In this document: positions 10,860 to 22,384 of the stretch, in pieces
How the letters are laid out: each line of letters opens with the position of its first letter
Position numbering within the stretch: the first letter of the stretch is position 1
Translations under genes and position numbers: made by a program
Notes under the pieces: model-generated
What the model saw: only the letters and a program-made list of their open reading frames with translations
Database searches by the model: none
What the model was told of the DNA's origin: nothing
Source of the DNA: Hermodice carunculata
Lineage: Eukaryota > Annelida > Polychaeta > Eunicida > Amphinomidae
DNA: 64,000 nt
Direction of reading: 5' to 3'
Assembly: GCA_964020975.1 (NCBI GenBank)
Contig: OZ026615.1
Coordinates: 27,005,139-27,069,138, forward strand

Positions 10860-11973
10860 ATTTGCTATGCAGCAAATCATCTTTTCAAGTTTGCAACAGT
10901 TCTTTTAAGTGTACATACACAGTTAACATGTTTGTGTGCTTTCATGTACACATATGTTGCTTTCTGCCCTGCGTTTTAATGAAATTATTTGAGCTGGGAA
11001 GATAGAATATATACATGTACCCTATATACAAATCCTTTCAGAGAAGAGTAGACACGACCACACAACAAAACAAAGGCTCATTCAGGGCACTGAGCGCTAC
11101 ATTTCAAAATTGCACGTCAAGCAGATATGTCCCTGGGCAAGGGATCATGGAGAGTTCTGCTAAGCTTTCAGCACCTCCTTAAGCTATAAGCTTGATTTCA
11201 AGTGATGTTGACTCTTGGGGAAAGGCAAAAGGAGTTTCCCATTTATTTGTAAAGCCTGTTGCAGTTTCATCTTTATTAGTATGGTCCTGAAAGAGACAGC
11301 CAAATAATTGGCATCTAGCTCATCCAATATAGACATACATATCCTTGCATTTCCTCCAGTTTAATCCATAATCCTGACAATCAAATTTCATTCCCGGTAT
11401 ATAAGCATAAATACATTTTGAAATGAATATTAAGACAGCATTACAGATCATGAAAGTACATGTACTTGCATATAAGGTGTCCCAGAAAAGGGAAAACATG
11501 GCCAGGACCTAACCAGGCCCCCTCTAACACAGACATACACCAAAAGACTGTGCTCATTCTAGGCTAAGAGCTGAGGCCATGTACATGTATATACTCATCT
11601 GAGTATCTGATGAAACATCTTATGATTGACCACACTGATCTGAGCTAAGCAGTGCATGTATGTCAATTTTGTCCCATCATCTCTGCAAATTGCAAGTCAA
11701 CTGTGACAGGATAGTATATAATTCTATAAAGAAGATGATACTGTGAGGACACATACAATGTACACGTAAAAATGGAAGGCCACCACTTTTAGATAGAAAG
11801 ACTGAAAGTAATGAAACAGCACACAAACATTGTGAAACATAACAAATTCATATCACTGCCAAGTTTATGCCACCTTTGTCAGTGTGATTTCAAAGCAATC
11901 AGCTCCGTCAATTTCATTTGAAGAGTCCCACCCTAACCCCCCACCCCCCACCCCAGCCCCCCCCCCAAAAAAA
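9829..11973. other. Non-coding, no gene recognised
   Basis: Scattered ACATGT palindromes, a CA microsatellite (see separate entry) and a C-rich/A-rich junction at 11935-11976. Open frames here are short and low-complexity. Confidence 0.4.
10828..10857. repeat. (AC)n microsatellite
   Basis: About 15 uninterrupted AC units. Confidence 0.95.
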
Positions 11974-12705
11974 AAACAAGAGGGCTGTGTGAACATGCAT
12001 CCTGTCCTAATATATAAGCTTACATTGACATTCAGCCCATAATAAGTTCCACTCTAGTCCATGGGATGCAGCTTTTGGAGAGGAAGCAAAAAATATGAAT
12101 TCCCATTGCAATGTCCATTGACATGGTAAACAAAAGGAATGAATGCATTAACCGACAGGTACCTGAATTGAAAAATCTGTTAAAAATCAGAGATCCAGGG
12201 TATCATCACCCGTTGAACAAACTTGTTTAACCGTACTAAAACCTGCATGCATTTCCGCCAAGTTTCAGAACAATCTGAGTGATGCTTTTGGAGAAGTCAA
12301 AAACAACCTTGACATACAAAAATTAATTTTAAAAAAATTAAAAATCACCCAAAGTGCCACCTGTAGAATAAATTAAGGTCTGGGGTCCCCAGATGTGTCC
12401 CTATGCAATTTCAAAGCCATTGGCTTGGTGGTTTTGGAAAAGGAGCTGTTTGACCAGTTTGCCAAAAAATGACCAAAAACGTTCATAGAAAATTAAAAAA
12501 TCATTGCAGCATCACCATTTGAAGAAACTTGATAGAGACCTACCCAAGGTACATCCCCACCAAGTTTCAAATGAATCCAGCTGATGATTTCTGAGAAGCG
12601 AAAAATGTGAATTGTACATGTTGAGGGACAGATGCCGACATCAACGATTCTGACAACACCGATGACACCAACGCCTACCCTGACGATAAAAGAAGGACCA
12701 TCTTA
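11974..12705. mobile_element. Pearl-like/HINE-like repeat, copy D
   Basis: Starts with AACAAGAGGGCTGTGTG like copy B. It shares internal phrases with copies B and G: CATTGACATGG, a stretch asking for TTTGGAGAAGTCAAAAA, CACCAAGTTTCAAATGAATC, and a closing GAAAAATGTGAATTGT. The 5' hairpin and 3' hairpin are eroded, so the right end is approximate. Confidence 0.55.
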
Positions 12706-12765
12706 ACTCTTTGGGTAACAGTCTGTCTAATTATATGTATATGGCCCATTCTAGTTTTCTTCTCT

Positions 12766-12768
<3 letters not shown>

Positions 12769-12816
<48 letters not shown>
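12769..12816. repeat. (TA)n microsatellite at a LINE tail
   Basis: About 24 TA units directly abutting the 3' end of the minus-strand LINE, so it may have begun as the LINE's tail repeat. Confidence 0.9.
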
Positions 12817-12820
<4 letters not shown>

Positions 12821-12821
12821 T

Positions 12822-14290
12822 TTATTTTGGGAGGGTGACCCAGCTAGCACTAATAAGTACTAATCTACCCCAGGGCCCTCTTTAGAAGGTACTTGCAAAA
12901 GTCACCTTTCAAGATAGTAAATACCATGTACAATAACTAATACATAACACCAGTAAGCTGTGGTGCAATACCTAAATTGTCTACATTACTTTCTTGACTC
13001 TAGAATAAACTTTGTATACAACCTTTTAAACTCAGGTACAGACTTAGCTTCTTTTACTTCTTTTGGTAATTTGTTCCATATTTTAGCCCCAGAGTAAACA
13101 AATGCTTGAGTTCCATAAGCTGAATTAGGGTTTTTAAGGTAAAGAGAGTTCATGGCAGCTGATCGAAGATTCATACTGTGCACATCATATATATATAGGT
13201 GAACATATTTTCCACATAATCAGGCAAAAGACCATTTAGTGACTTGAACATTAGAACACATTTTTTAAACTTAATTCTTTCTTCTATTGACATCCAATTT
13301 AGTTTTGATGTCAAAAACTGGTAACTTTGTCTACATGCCATTCACATTCAGAATTAAATACGCTGCCAATTTATGTAAGCGTTTAACCTTGTCTAGTAAA
13401 TCTTTCCTACAGCCACTCCATATTGTACAGCAATAATCAATGTGAGGAAGAATATATGCATTAACGTAAAATTTGTGCATATGCATGGGTAAATAATCTC
13501 TTATCTTCTTCAGCACTCCTAATTTGGCAGATACTTTTTTACAGATTAATGCTACATGTTTTTCCCAGGTCATATACTTATCTACTTGTAGACCCAGAAT
13601 TTTGACATCATCTACATTTTCAAGAAGGTGTCCATTTAAGAAAACATTTAAACAGTGACTATTTTGTTGTCTTAATTTTTTGTTTTAAACACACCAACAT
13701 AGATTTTGATTTATGTTCATTAACAAGCATATGATTATGGGTACACCAACTACCTTTGCTACGTCATTAAGTTTGGAATCAATCTCAGGGAGAGATTTCC
13801 CAGCAACATGCAAAGTGGTGTCATCGGCATACATATTTACAGGAGCACCACTGAGAAATAGAGGCAAATCATTTATGAAAATCAAAAATAAAAGTGGACC
13901 TAGAATAGAACCTTGAGGTACCCCACATGTAACTTCTCTCTTTTCGGATAATATTTTTTGAATGTGAACTTGCTGAGTTCATTTTTGCAGGTATGACTTA
14001 AACCAATTTAATGAACTGACAGAACACCTGTAAAGTTTTATTTTTTTAAGCAGAATATTGTGGTCAATAACATCAAAGGCTTTTCTTAAGTCCACAATAA
14101 CAGTTCCAACCATGTCACCATCATTTAGAGCTCTATACCATGCATCAAATAATTTATGTAAACTGGTTTCACAGGAGTGACATTGACGAAATCCTGACTG
14201 GCATGAGCAGAGAAGTTTATACTTTACCTTGGACAAGTGATGCTCCCCAAAAATTTTGTGATATTCTGCAGATTTACACATCTGAGTAAA
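12822..14290 (-). mobile_element. 5'-truncated CR1/L2-type LINE with RT domain
   Basis: Minus-strand reading shows, in order, the RT fingers (SGFRQCHSCETSLHKLFDAW and VDLRKAFDVIDHNILLKKI, 14281-13979), PQGSILGPLLFLIFINDLP and the catalytic YADD (about 13930-13800), the thumb (MTWEKHVALICKKVSAKLG, 13573 on) and the C-terminal NSAYGTQAFVYSGAKIWNKL (about 13130-13070). The 3' part ends with AATAAAG and a TA tail. The endonuclease and most of the 5' half are missing. At least three frameshifts break the RT, near 13745, 13662 and 13195. The motifs place it in the CR1/L2/Rex supergroup of non-LTR elements. It is the best preserved LINE in the window. Confidence 0.9.
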
Positions 14291-14957
14291 GTGACCAGTA
14301 TACTTTAGAGTGCTGTGAGACTGCTACTGGTAAAGGGTATTGATGAAGCAGTAACATATACATGATATACTGTACATGTATACAATTGTTTTTATTGAAA
14401 AGTACTATCTACACATGCAATATACATATATGTATGTAATTGTATTCAGTAGAGGGTGCTTCTTTGGTACTGCCTACACATGTACATGTGACATATTCAG
14501 ATATACCTAATTGCATTCATTAAAGTCAGTATACACGTTGTAAATGGGGTCATCTCATCAACTCAATCTTTGTCACTTCATTATATGTGTTGTACCTCAG
14601 TCTTAACATATTCCAAGTTGGGTGTGCAAAATATAGCTTCATTATTTCGCTAGTCACGGCTAAAATAGTAGATATTTCAATCGGTGATCACCGAAACCAC
14701 CCTGGATTTAAAATTACAAATGGGTATGTGGGTGGAGTTGAATGTTTTGATAAATGGCTAGTTAATTGATACCAGAGACAGAGAGAGAGGGGGGGTGGGA
14801 ACAGGGGCCCACCCGTGGAGGGGCATCCAGTGGACATGACTGTGGTTGTACAGTTATGTAACATAACCCTATTCATCCACTTGTGCTGGTGAGGCAAAGG
14901 TCCGGCTGGTTTCCATTTTACCGGACCATGATCATCTATTGCGAGGATGTGTCTTTA
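14291..14957. other. Non-coding
   Basis: A few ACATGT palindromes and a GAGAGAGAGGGGGG purine run near 14780. No gene recognised. Confidence 0.4.
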
Positions 14958-15133
14958 CAGTGGTACCCCTCTTGTGAGGCCCGGCCTTCTCACCGGACAC
15001 CACCCCTCTTGAATCTCTACCATTCATTTGCAGAAAGTGTGACAATTCCATCATATGGCTTTCTCTAGAAAGCCCCCCTTCCCAATAAGGCCACTTTTCT
15101 GTTGCATTTGGAATGGACTTACAGGAGGCACTG
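14958..15133. mobile_element. TA-flanked MITE of the CAGTGGT family
   Basis: Left end CAGTGGTACCCCTCTTGTG preceded by TA; right end GGAGGCACTG followed by TA. At 176 bp its length matches the related copies at 29474, 61415 and 20775. The interior GAGGCCCGGCC resembles GGCC words of those copies. TA duplication suggests a Tc1/mariner-type source. Confidence 0.65.
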
Positions 15134-16785
15134 TATCACCAAATTAATCTTTTTGGTGTAACAGGAACTTAACGGCCTGCCCACAAAAATTGATGTGTGT
15201 TGGTTTCCCCCATGAATCCTTTTTGATTCAATGATCATGAGAGATAGAAGCCAGAACTTTCATGTTGTTATTCTGTATTGGATGCCACTTGGAATATCAA
15301 ATAAATGTGACCCTATTGTCCAACATGGTGCCTGTAACATTAGACAGTATTGACTGGCCTGCCCTCTGTCCCATGTCTGCAGTTTTAATTTGTACTGATA
15401 ACACATTCAAAGGGCGTTAAGACCACATGCTGGGGCTAACCCACAGAACCAGATATGGCACCTACATGTGCTCTTTGTTGACAAATTGTCACTTTTATGG
15501 TTGCTAGGGAACAAAAAACCGTTACAAGTCGTGCATATTCACTTGAAGCAACTCACAAAATTTATCCTCAATTTTCATGGAATTAGTAATATTTTTGCTG
15601 TAATGAAGGTGCAAGCAAGTCCCACAGGGAGAAGATGTACCTTATGATACCAAAATTAGGCACACTCCGGAAAATCATTTTAGCGCTTATACTCACTTTA
15701 AACGGTACCTTAATGGCAATGCCTTCACCTAAACATGTACATGTACAAGTACCATGATGATGGAGATAAGCATATAATTAACTAACTTATCTTTACAGGA
15801 ATGTCACCAGCAAGGAGGGGCTTGCCGAGTCACAGTCCACTGGATCTTTGTCAAAGATGGGCCTAACCTCAAACCAATTGCAACACAAGTACTTTAATGA
15901 GTATATTTGTATGCCTGGATGGTCTCTAGATTAACATACTAAAAGTTATCCACCAGTGGAGTGTGGTCAAATTTAAGGTCAAAGGTTCCAAGGCAAAAGT
16001 ACTGAAAGAGGTGTGTGCAATGCAAAAAACACCATAGTATTTATATTGCACATTATGGTCTCAAAAATTAATTGTTTCATGTTTGTAGCGGTATATTTTA
16101 AGATTTGTGAAAAAATAAGTACGCTAATTGGGGTCAAATATAATATATTCAAGGTTACATATTGACTCAAGGTCAATTAGTGATGATTTATTGTGACAAT
16201 TAGCAACACACAGTCCATAAATGTGTCTTAGTCCATCAGTTCAACTGTCCTACCCTGTGGATATTAGGGGTCACACAGCATGCAGTTGCATACTCTTGTG
16301 CAGTACAAAAACAAAACAAAAAACAAAAACAAAAACAAACAAACAAACAAAAATTAACAAAACAAAAACAAAAAACAAAAAAAAAAAGAGTCATCACATG
16401 AATCTAGTGTGTCCTTTTCATAGGTGAAAGATCAGAACAGAGTCACTTTGACAGGTGGTGGTTTCAGACCATAGTCTGTTGGACAGGCTCTGGCTTCAAG
16501 GCTCACTTTTTTGTCAATTTGTGTACCTATGTGCATGATATTTACACTGAAGTTGACAATTTGAGTTATACTTTTTGTTTGAGTTGTGAAAATTTTTTTC
16601 CAATTTATGTGTGTCTTTATATTTTCCATTGGTGAAGGCTTCTAGTAATTTGTTAAGTTTAACATCACAGAAGGTCACAGGGTATCAGTTAAATAATTTT
16701 CACTTGTCATTGTGGGCAAGCTTGTTTACTCATTGGAATTTGAACTTTATATTAATTGCATCATTTCACACATTGGTTGTGAAGC
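15134..16785. other. Non-coding with an A-rich repeat and a pearl-like fragment
   Basis: A (CAAAA)n-like low-complexity run lies at 16303-16389. A short stretch around 15960-16190 with AAGGTCAAAGG and TCAAGGTCA resembles pearl-like interiors. No gene recognised. Confidence 0.45.
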
Positions 16786-17277
16786 TGTTCCTCATAATAT
16801 AGAGATTGAAGCTTGTAGTCTGTGTAAGGAACCACTAACTAGTGGAAAAACCATACATTGGGGAAAAAGGGAAAAGACAGCATCCACACAGCCAGTACCT
16901 CAAGGGGATTGGACTTGTTAGTCTAATGTGGGCAAGTACATGTAGTCCATTAAAATTGCCAGTAAAGGTTCAAAATCTTCTGAAACAAATTGCAATCAAC
17001 TTGCAAAAAGTTTTTAATTGTTCTGATGGTGGATCATTTCAGGTCCAACTTAGCTAAGTTTGCCATAGTGAAATACGAAGGATTGTTATTTTGCACTTTT
17101 TCTTTTGATCCTTTGTCACAAAAAAGTCCACAAGGCAGTGGCACCTCTAATTCAGCCAAAGCTAAAGAATTTTTGAAGCACCATCTCTGACATACATGTA
17201 GATCTACATGTACATAATAAAAGGTCAGGCAAGTGGGCAACCAATGTTAAAGGTAGAATTAAATATCTGCAGGATCT

Positions 17278-17410
17278 GCATGCAACTAACGTACATGTAC
17301 TGTACCACCAACATGCAACTAACGTACATGTACTGTACCACCAACATGCAACTAACGTACATGTACTGTACCACCAACATGCAACTAACATACATGTACT
17401 GTATCACCAA
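17278..17410. repeat. 33-bp minisatellite, four copies
   Basis: Four copies of a 33-bp unit beginning ATGCAACTAACGTACATG start near 17281, 17314, 17347 and 17380, nearly identical apart from a few changes in the last. It lies inside the fossil's 5' part and contains the ACATGT word. Confidence 0.95.
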
Positions 17411-19227
17411 CAGTGTAGCGTAATAAATTTCAGAACTGGAAAGGAAATTCTTTTCCAGTTTTCCCGTAGTTCAGAAAGTGTCCCGAAAATAAAATTGAAA
17501 ACTGGGATATGTAGATCAGTAGATGATGAGAGGACAGAAGCCTTTCTGAAGGTTGTTGAATAGTTAAAAGACAATGATGGTGAACAGCAAACAATCAGTG
17601 ACCTCACCAAGATGACGGGAAATCACCCTGAAAATTATAATGAAGAGCCTCACAGTGAAGTTCACATGAAAAGGAAACTCACTGATTACTTTGGTGATGC
17701 TGTTTTCATGGCAAACATAAATGGCTTGCCAAATGTTGTTAGGTACCCTACAAACAAGTTCTGTCTTTCATGACTTTTATGCACAGCATTAAAAGAATGA
17801 TCCTGAAGCTGACGAAAGGTGCAGAACAGAAGTACATGTAGCTGCAAAACCTCTTGAAAAATAACATCAAGTCTATTGAACTGCTAAGCAATAATTATCC
17901 TTCTTCAGAGGAAATGAGTGATTGTAAAAAATCTCTAAAATTTCTTGCAGAATAACTGAAAGTTCTGTTAATATTCTTTGTTGGGAAAGATGCATCAGTT
18001 AAATGTTGGGCTGGGCAATAGGACAATTAAGCTACATGTACTCAATCACAAGTGTTACTCACCCCTCTTCAGTTTGGTAATAATAGTCCGGCTGCACCAT
18101 TATTCTGCATCAAGGTCTCTGATTGACTCCTTGTATCAAAAAAAAATTCTGCTGTTTACAAGATGAAGTTCTAAAATATGAGTGAAGTGCTGCAGTACAT
18201 CATGGTACATACATTCCTGGTTACAGTCAAGGTCAAGGTCAAGGTCACTTTGTACAGTACATGTAGATAGCCGATAATGTGGATCTGTTCACAATGTTGA
18301 CACTCTTGCTGGTTTAAACACTTTCCATGGTATGTAACTTATTGGAGCTGTTAATGCAACTACATGTACATGTATCTAGGCATATGTAGCTCACAATACC
18401 TAGAGTCAAAGTTACAAGTGAAGATATATATGCTGTAGGAAAGATCAACATGACAAATTTCAAACTTGATAATTCAGGTCTGGAGCATTTGAAGTATGAA
18501 CAATGTTCAACAACCAGAGACATGTGATTCTACAGCCAACTTGGACTTTCTGTCGAAAATATCTTTTCTGCATCATGTTCGAATTCCCGGACCACCATGG
18601 TCAGGAACAGTGCAAATGATATACATGTACAGAGAAACTTATCTTGGATAGTCATCTGTGGTCCTGTCAACTTTGACAGACCTGCATGTAACAAATCCCA
18701 CTTGCATTTACTTTAACCCAGGACTTTGTCTGTAACCAAGCAAAGGTACATGTATATAATGTAACACCAATCATTACATTTGACCAACCTAATATTGGAA
18801 AGCCATGATGTTGTGAAATCTGCAACAGCAGGCAGCTGCCTAAGATCAGTCATATTGCAGTCAGATGGCCTGCACATGCAGATGAGTTTTGGGGGGCTGT
18901 AATGACTATATTATTGCCAGTTCTGGACTTCATGAACGTCTGGAGACTCTTTGTGCAGGTCACGCAGTTGATTACACGCTCAGCAAAAAAGCCATAGCAA
19001 GAGCATACTTTGGCCATTTATTGGCAGATGCTGCATTAAACACATTGCTCATATCTACAGCTCTAAACATGCCTTTAACACATACACGTATACCGTGTAC
19101 AGCAGTTTGATGAAGCTGACATACCTGAAGAAAGTAGGCTGTCTGTAAGTGAAATGAATGAAAGCTCTGCATAAGAAATGAGTGCTTCATCTGTGTTAAA
19201 TATGTCAGATGACTTGAATGCCCTTGA

Positions 19228-19332
19228 AAAACTTTTCCATAACTGTATGACACAGAATTGTTCTGTAAAAAATAGCTGACACATAATTGTTCTGTAGAAA
19301 ATAGCTGACACAGAACTGTTCTGTGAAAAAAC
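19228..19332. repeat. About 30-bp tandem repeat, three copies
   Basis: The phrase AATAGCTGACACA-AATTGTTCTGT repeats three times with few changes, inside the fossil. Confidence 0.8.
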
Positions 19333-20330
19333 AGCATTAAAACAACGGGTGGTCTAAGATGTGGAAAAGGCATGTTAGGGTGTCCCAGAGCTGTCTGGCT
19401 ATTGTCATGACCATGCAGCTTGTGCTCAATGTAAATTCTGCAATGCAGGAATTTACCGGCCTGTCCTTCACAAGTAAACAACATAAAGATGCGATGTCCT
19501 CAGAAATAAAAGCAACAAGCAGTGGTTTATTTTTATACATGCAGAGTACAAGTATCTTGAAAGGGAAAAGTTCAGTGTACATCATGCAAAGGGAGATGCA
19601 GAAATGCTAATAGTGCAAACTGTATATGAGGCATTGACGATGTCCCAGCTGCTTTGGTTGGGGGTGATACAGACCTTCTTGTGTTACTGCCTTACCATGT
19701 TGAAAGGACACTTTATAACATTTTTTAAGCCAGTAACTGGCAAAGACAGTTACATATGGAATATTAAGAAAACTGAAGTTGCACTTGGAGAAACAGTGTG
19801 TTCAAATATCCTCTTCATTCATGCCTTATTTGCATGGCTGTGACTCGACTTCTCAACTTCATGGTATTAGGAAATCTGCTACCTTGAAAAAGGTTCGAGA
19901 CTGTAAAGCTGCAATATTTAATAAGCCACATGATGTTTCATGAGCTGATATTATTGCTGCTGGAGAGAAAGCTTCTGTCTGTCTGTATGGAGGAAGCCTG
20001 GGAACAAACTTGCATTCATTGTGATACACCTCTTTCTGCAGAAAAGTTGCCAAAAGCATTAAGGTTGTGGCAGCTGGGTCACCTCCACCAACATCTGCTA
20101 CAGCTAAATTTCACAGCTTGTGAATGTTTTACCAGATACAAGAGTGGAATGGTAAAGCAGCAGCATTGTATTCATATGTACAGCCTACAGTGACTGGGGG
20201 TGGGCATCTCAATGATGGAATATTACTATCCATAACGACTGATCATCCACTCGGTGCACCTCAGGCAGTGGAAAGTGCAGGGGTGTGAGCTGTTCCAACT
20301 CACAAACTGACATTGAGGAAGACTAAATTC

Positions 20331-20774
20331 AGAGTTCTAGAATAATGCTTTCAAATTTGAACATGTTGTTTGTGCCAAAAGAAATATACACATACAAACA
20401 TTGCTTTTTATGGGTTTAAACTGACCAATAACTAATTGTAAGCTCAAAATCAGTATGACGCTTGAGCATGCAAATAACCATTCATTCCAGGGAACATTTT
20501 TAAGTCTATCATTGGCATTTCACTATGACCTTGAACAAGCAATCATGACCCTGATATATGTAGTTGCATTGAGCATAATCTATCAAAAGAAACAACCACA
20601 TTTGTTGTGTGGTTTATTCAGTTGCATAAAAAGAACATACAGCAATAATTACTTTTCCAAGGAGCAGAATTATGACACTTGACCTAAAATTTGATAACTT
20701 AGTCATAGCTCGACAGAAGTTATATTTCCAAATCTGGAACTGGGGATGTTTACAATAAATGTCCAAAATATATA
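20331..20774. other. Non-coding
   Basis: AT-rich, nothing recognised. Confidence 0.4.
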
Positions 20775-20941
20775 CAGTGGTGCCTGCTGTATGTGGCCAC
20801 ACCTTTTGCCAAGAAAAAGTGGCCACATACAGTAGGTGACCTGTCACCACAGGTAAATTTTACAAAGAAACTGAGTCCTGTGTCTGACCCTAGTGACCAC
20901 AGAAAGCTGACGGCAGTGGTTGCATACAGCAGGTACCACAG
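20775..20941. mobile_element. TA-flanked MITE, CTGCTGTATGTGGCC subfamily
   Basis: Left end CAGTGGTGCCTGCTGTATG preceded by TA; right end, read in reverse, CTGTGGTACCTGCTGTATG followed by TA. An inner palindrome is formed by ATGTGGCCACACC and GTGGCCACATACAG. Length 167 bp. The first bases match the CAGTGGTCC MITEs, so they look like one superfamily. Further pieces of this subfamily lie at 60021-60100 and 61101-61145. Confidence 0.75.
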
Positions 20942-22384
20942 TATCATCAAAAGAACTCGTATTTTAGTTTGTTTTATTTGCAGATCAAATGTTGTTTTGT
21001 GGCACTTTTATGATTTATTTTGGTCTTCTATGACATTGAAAACAATTGAAGATGACCTTGAAGTAGCCATAAATATTTTTACTTGAAGATTCTACAGTCA
21101 CCAAATATTCATTTACACTTTTCAAGCAGTAGCTCACAAACGCCCAAGCAAATATGTTCCAATTTTTTTAAGTTTATCCAAATTTTACTTTGTGACCTTT
21201 TAACCCACACTTAATATTATTAATGGCAACACTTGCATGGTCTGTGATAAACTTTAAGTGTGATAATCTGGGTGTGTTAAAGAACTATATTCCATCAAAA
21301 ACATTTGTGTTGCAATTTGTTTGAGGTGTGACTCTAAATCTGCTGGACAATTATGCTAAGACACATAATGAAGCATGACTGTGTCCTAATGTTCTTTTTT
21401 CTCAACATTTGCAACATCTTGTCCCTCTATATGGCCCTTGAAGAAGCTCCATATTAAGAACTTATATTTTCAGCCTCGATTACTTCCATAACCAGTAAAT
21501 ACTTTTCAAATTATCAAATGCACATATATCTATAGTTCAAGACATGTTCACCTTATTTCAACATTTCTATCCATAAAGTGTTAAATTGCCCACAGAAAAC
21601 AATATATGCATTTTTCAAAAGGTTGAATACTGGAAACAAAATGAGAAAATCTGGTCTTAAAATTGAATTTTCAATGAATTTAATGAGAACTTCTTTCACT
21701 TAGGATACCCAGTTTTCAACCTGCAATCCCAAGGCATCTGTGTTACCATGCATGGTATATACTCTGGGAAAGTCAATGTATCAGGCAATCTTGCTTTGTG
21801 TCAGATAGCACCAAATGTCAATAGTACTCCCACCTACTGTATTTGTCAATATTATTAAAAAAAAAATAAATAGAGACATGATCCAAACCAGCCCCTGTTT
21901 CAAGGGAGAAACCACATCTATATATTTGAAGACCGATTTTACCTACATTGATGTACTGTTGATATATCATGAGACAAACTGTGCTCGATAGACTCTCTTT
22001 ACATGTATGTTCACAAACTTAAATCTACACTCTACATGTACATGTCCATGATTATCTAGATTTCATATATACAGTACACATGCATGTACTTGTACGGAGG
22101 CCTATAGTACAGTACCCTACATACATGTATTGGATGCCCCCATCAGGCCACCCCTGCAAATTGGCATCACATACATTGCACATGTACATGTACATATATT
22201 CTTCATGGTTTGCTGCCACAGCTTTTATATGTCTCTCAATGCATCACATCATGTGTTTCTGACCATTAGTTCTCCCATACAGTAATAACTGGGAGGTGGA
22301 ACTTTAGTGCACATTCGATCAGATTTACACTGTTGTAGTTGGTATGACATGACAGTAAAATAGGTAGAAATGATTGTCCTTGAG
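20942..22384. other. Non-coding
   Basis: AT-rich with ACATGT clusters near 22020-22190. No gene or repeat family recognised. Confidence 0.4.

Larger units (their letters stand above)
16790..20330 (+). pseudogene. Broken fossil of a multicopy protein family of unknown function
   Basis: Protein-like stretches follow one another on the plus strand in several frames. Recognisable pieces include MKRKLTDYFGDAVFMANING near 17670, ILQSDGLHMQMSF followed by ASSGLHERLETL near 18860-18940, KAIARAYFGHLLADAALNTL near 18990, and AAIFNK-type and WNIKKTEVALGETVCSNILF near 19760. From memory, the same order of blocks is found in long uncharacterised proteins present in many copies in cnidarian, mollusc and lancelet genomes. 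In them a block of the form DDTDLLVLL, recalling PIN/FEN-like nucleases, precedes the WNI block. The start near 16790 (ACSLCKEPLTSGKTIHW) is uncertain. The lack of introns suggests a mobile or retro-inserted source. It has many breaks and is not functional. Confidence 0.6.

Noticed and set aside
18972-19484. 170-codon open frame on the minus strand
   Set aside because: It is antisense to the plus-strand fossil, includes the 30-bp tandem repeat and has no recognisable domain.
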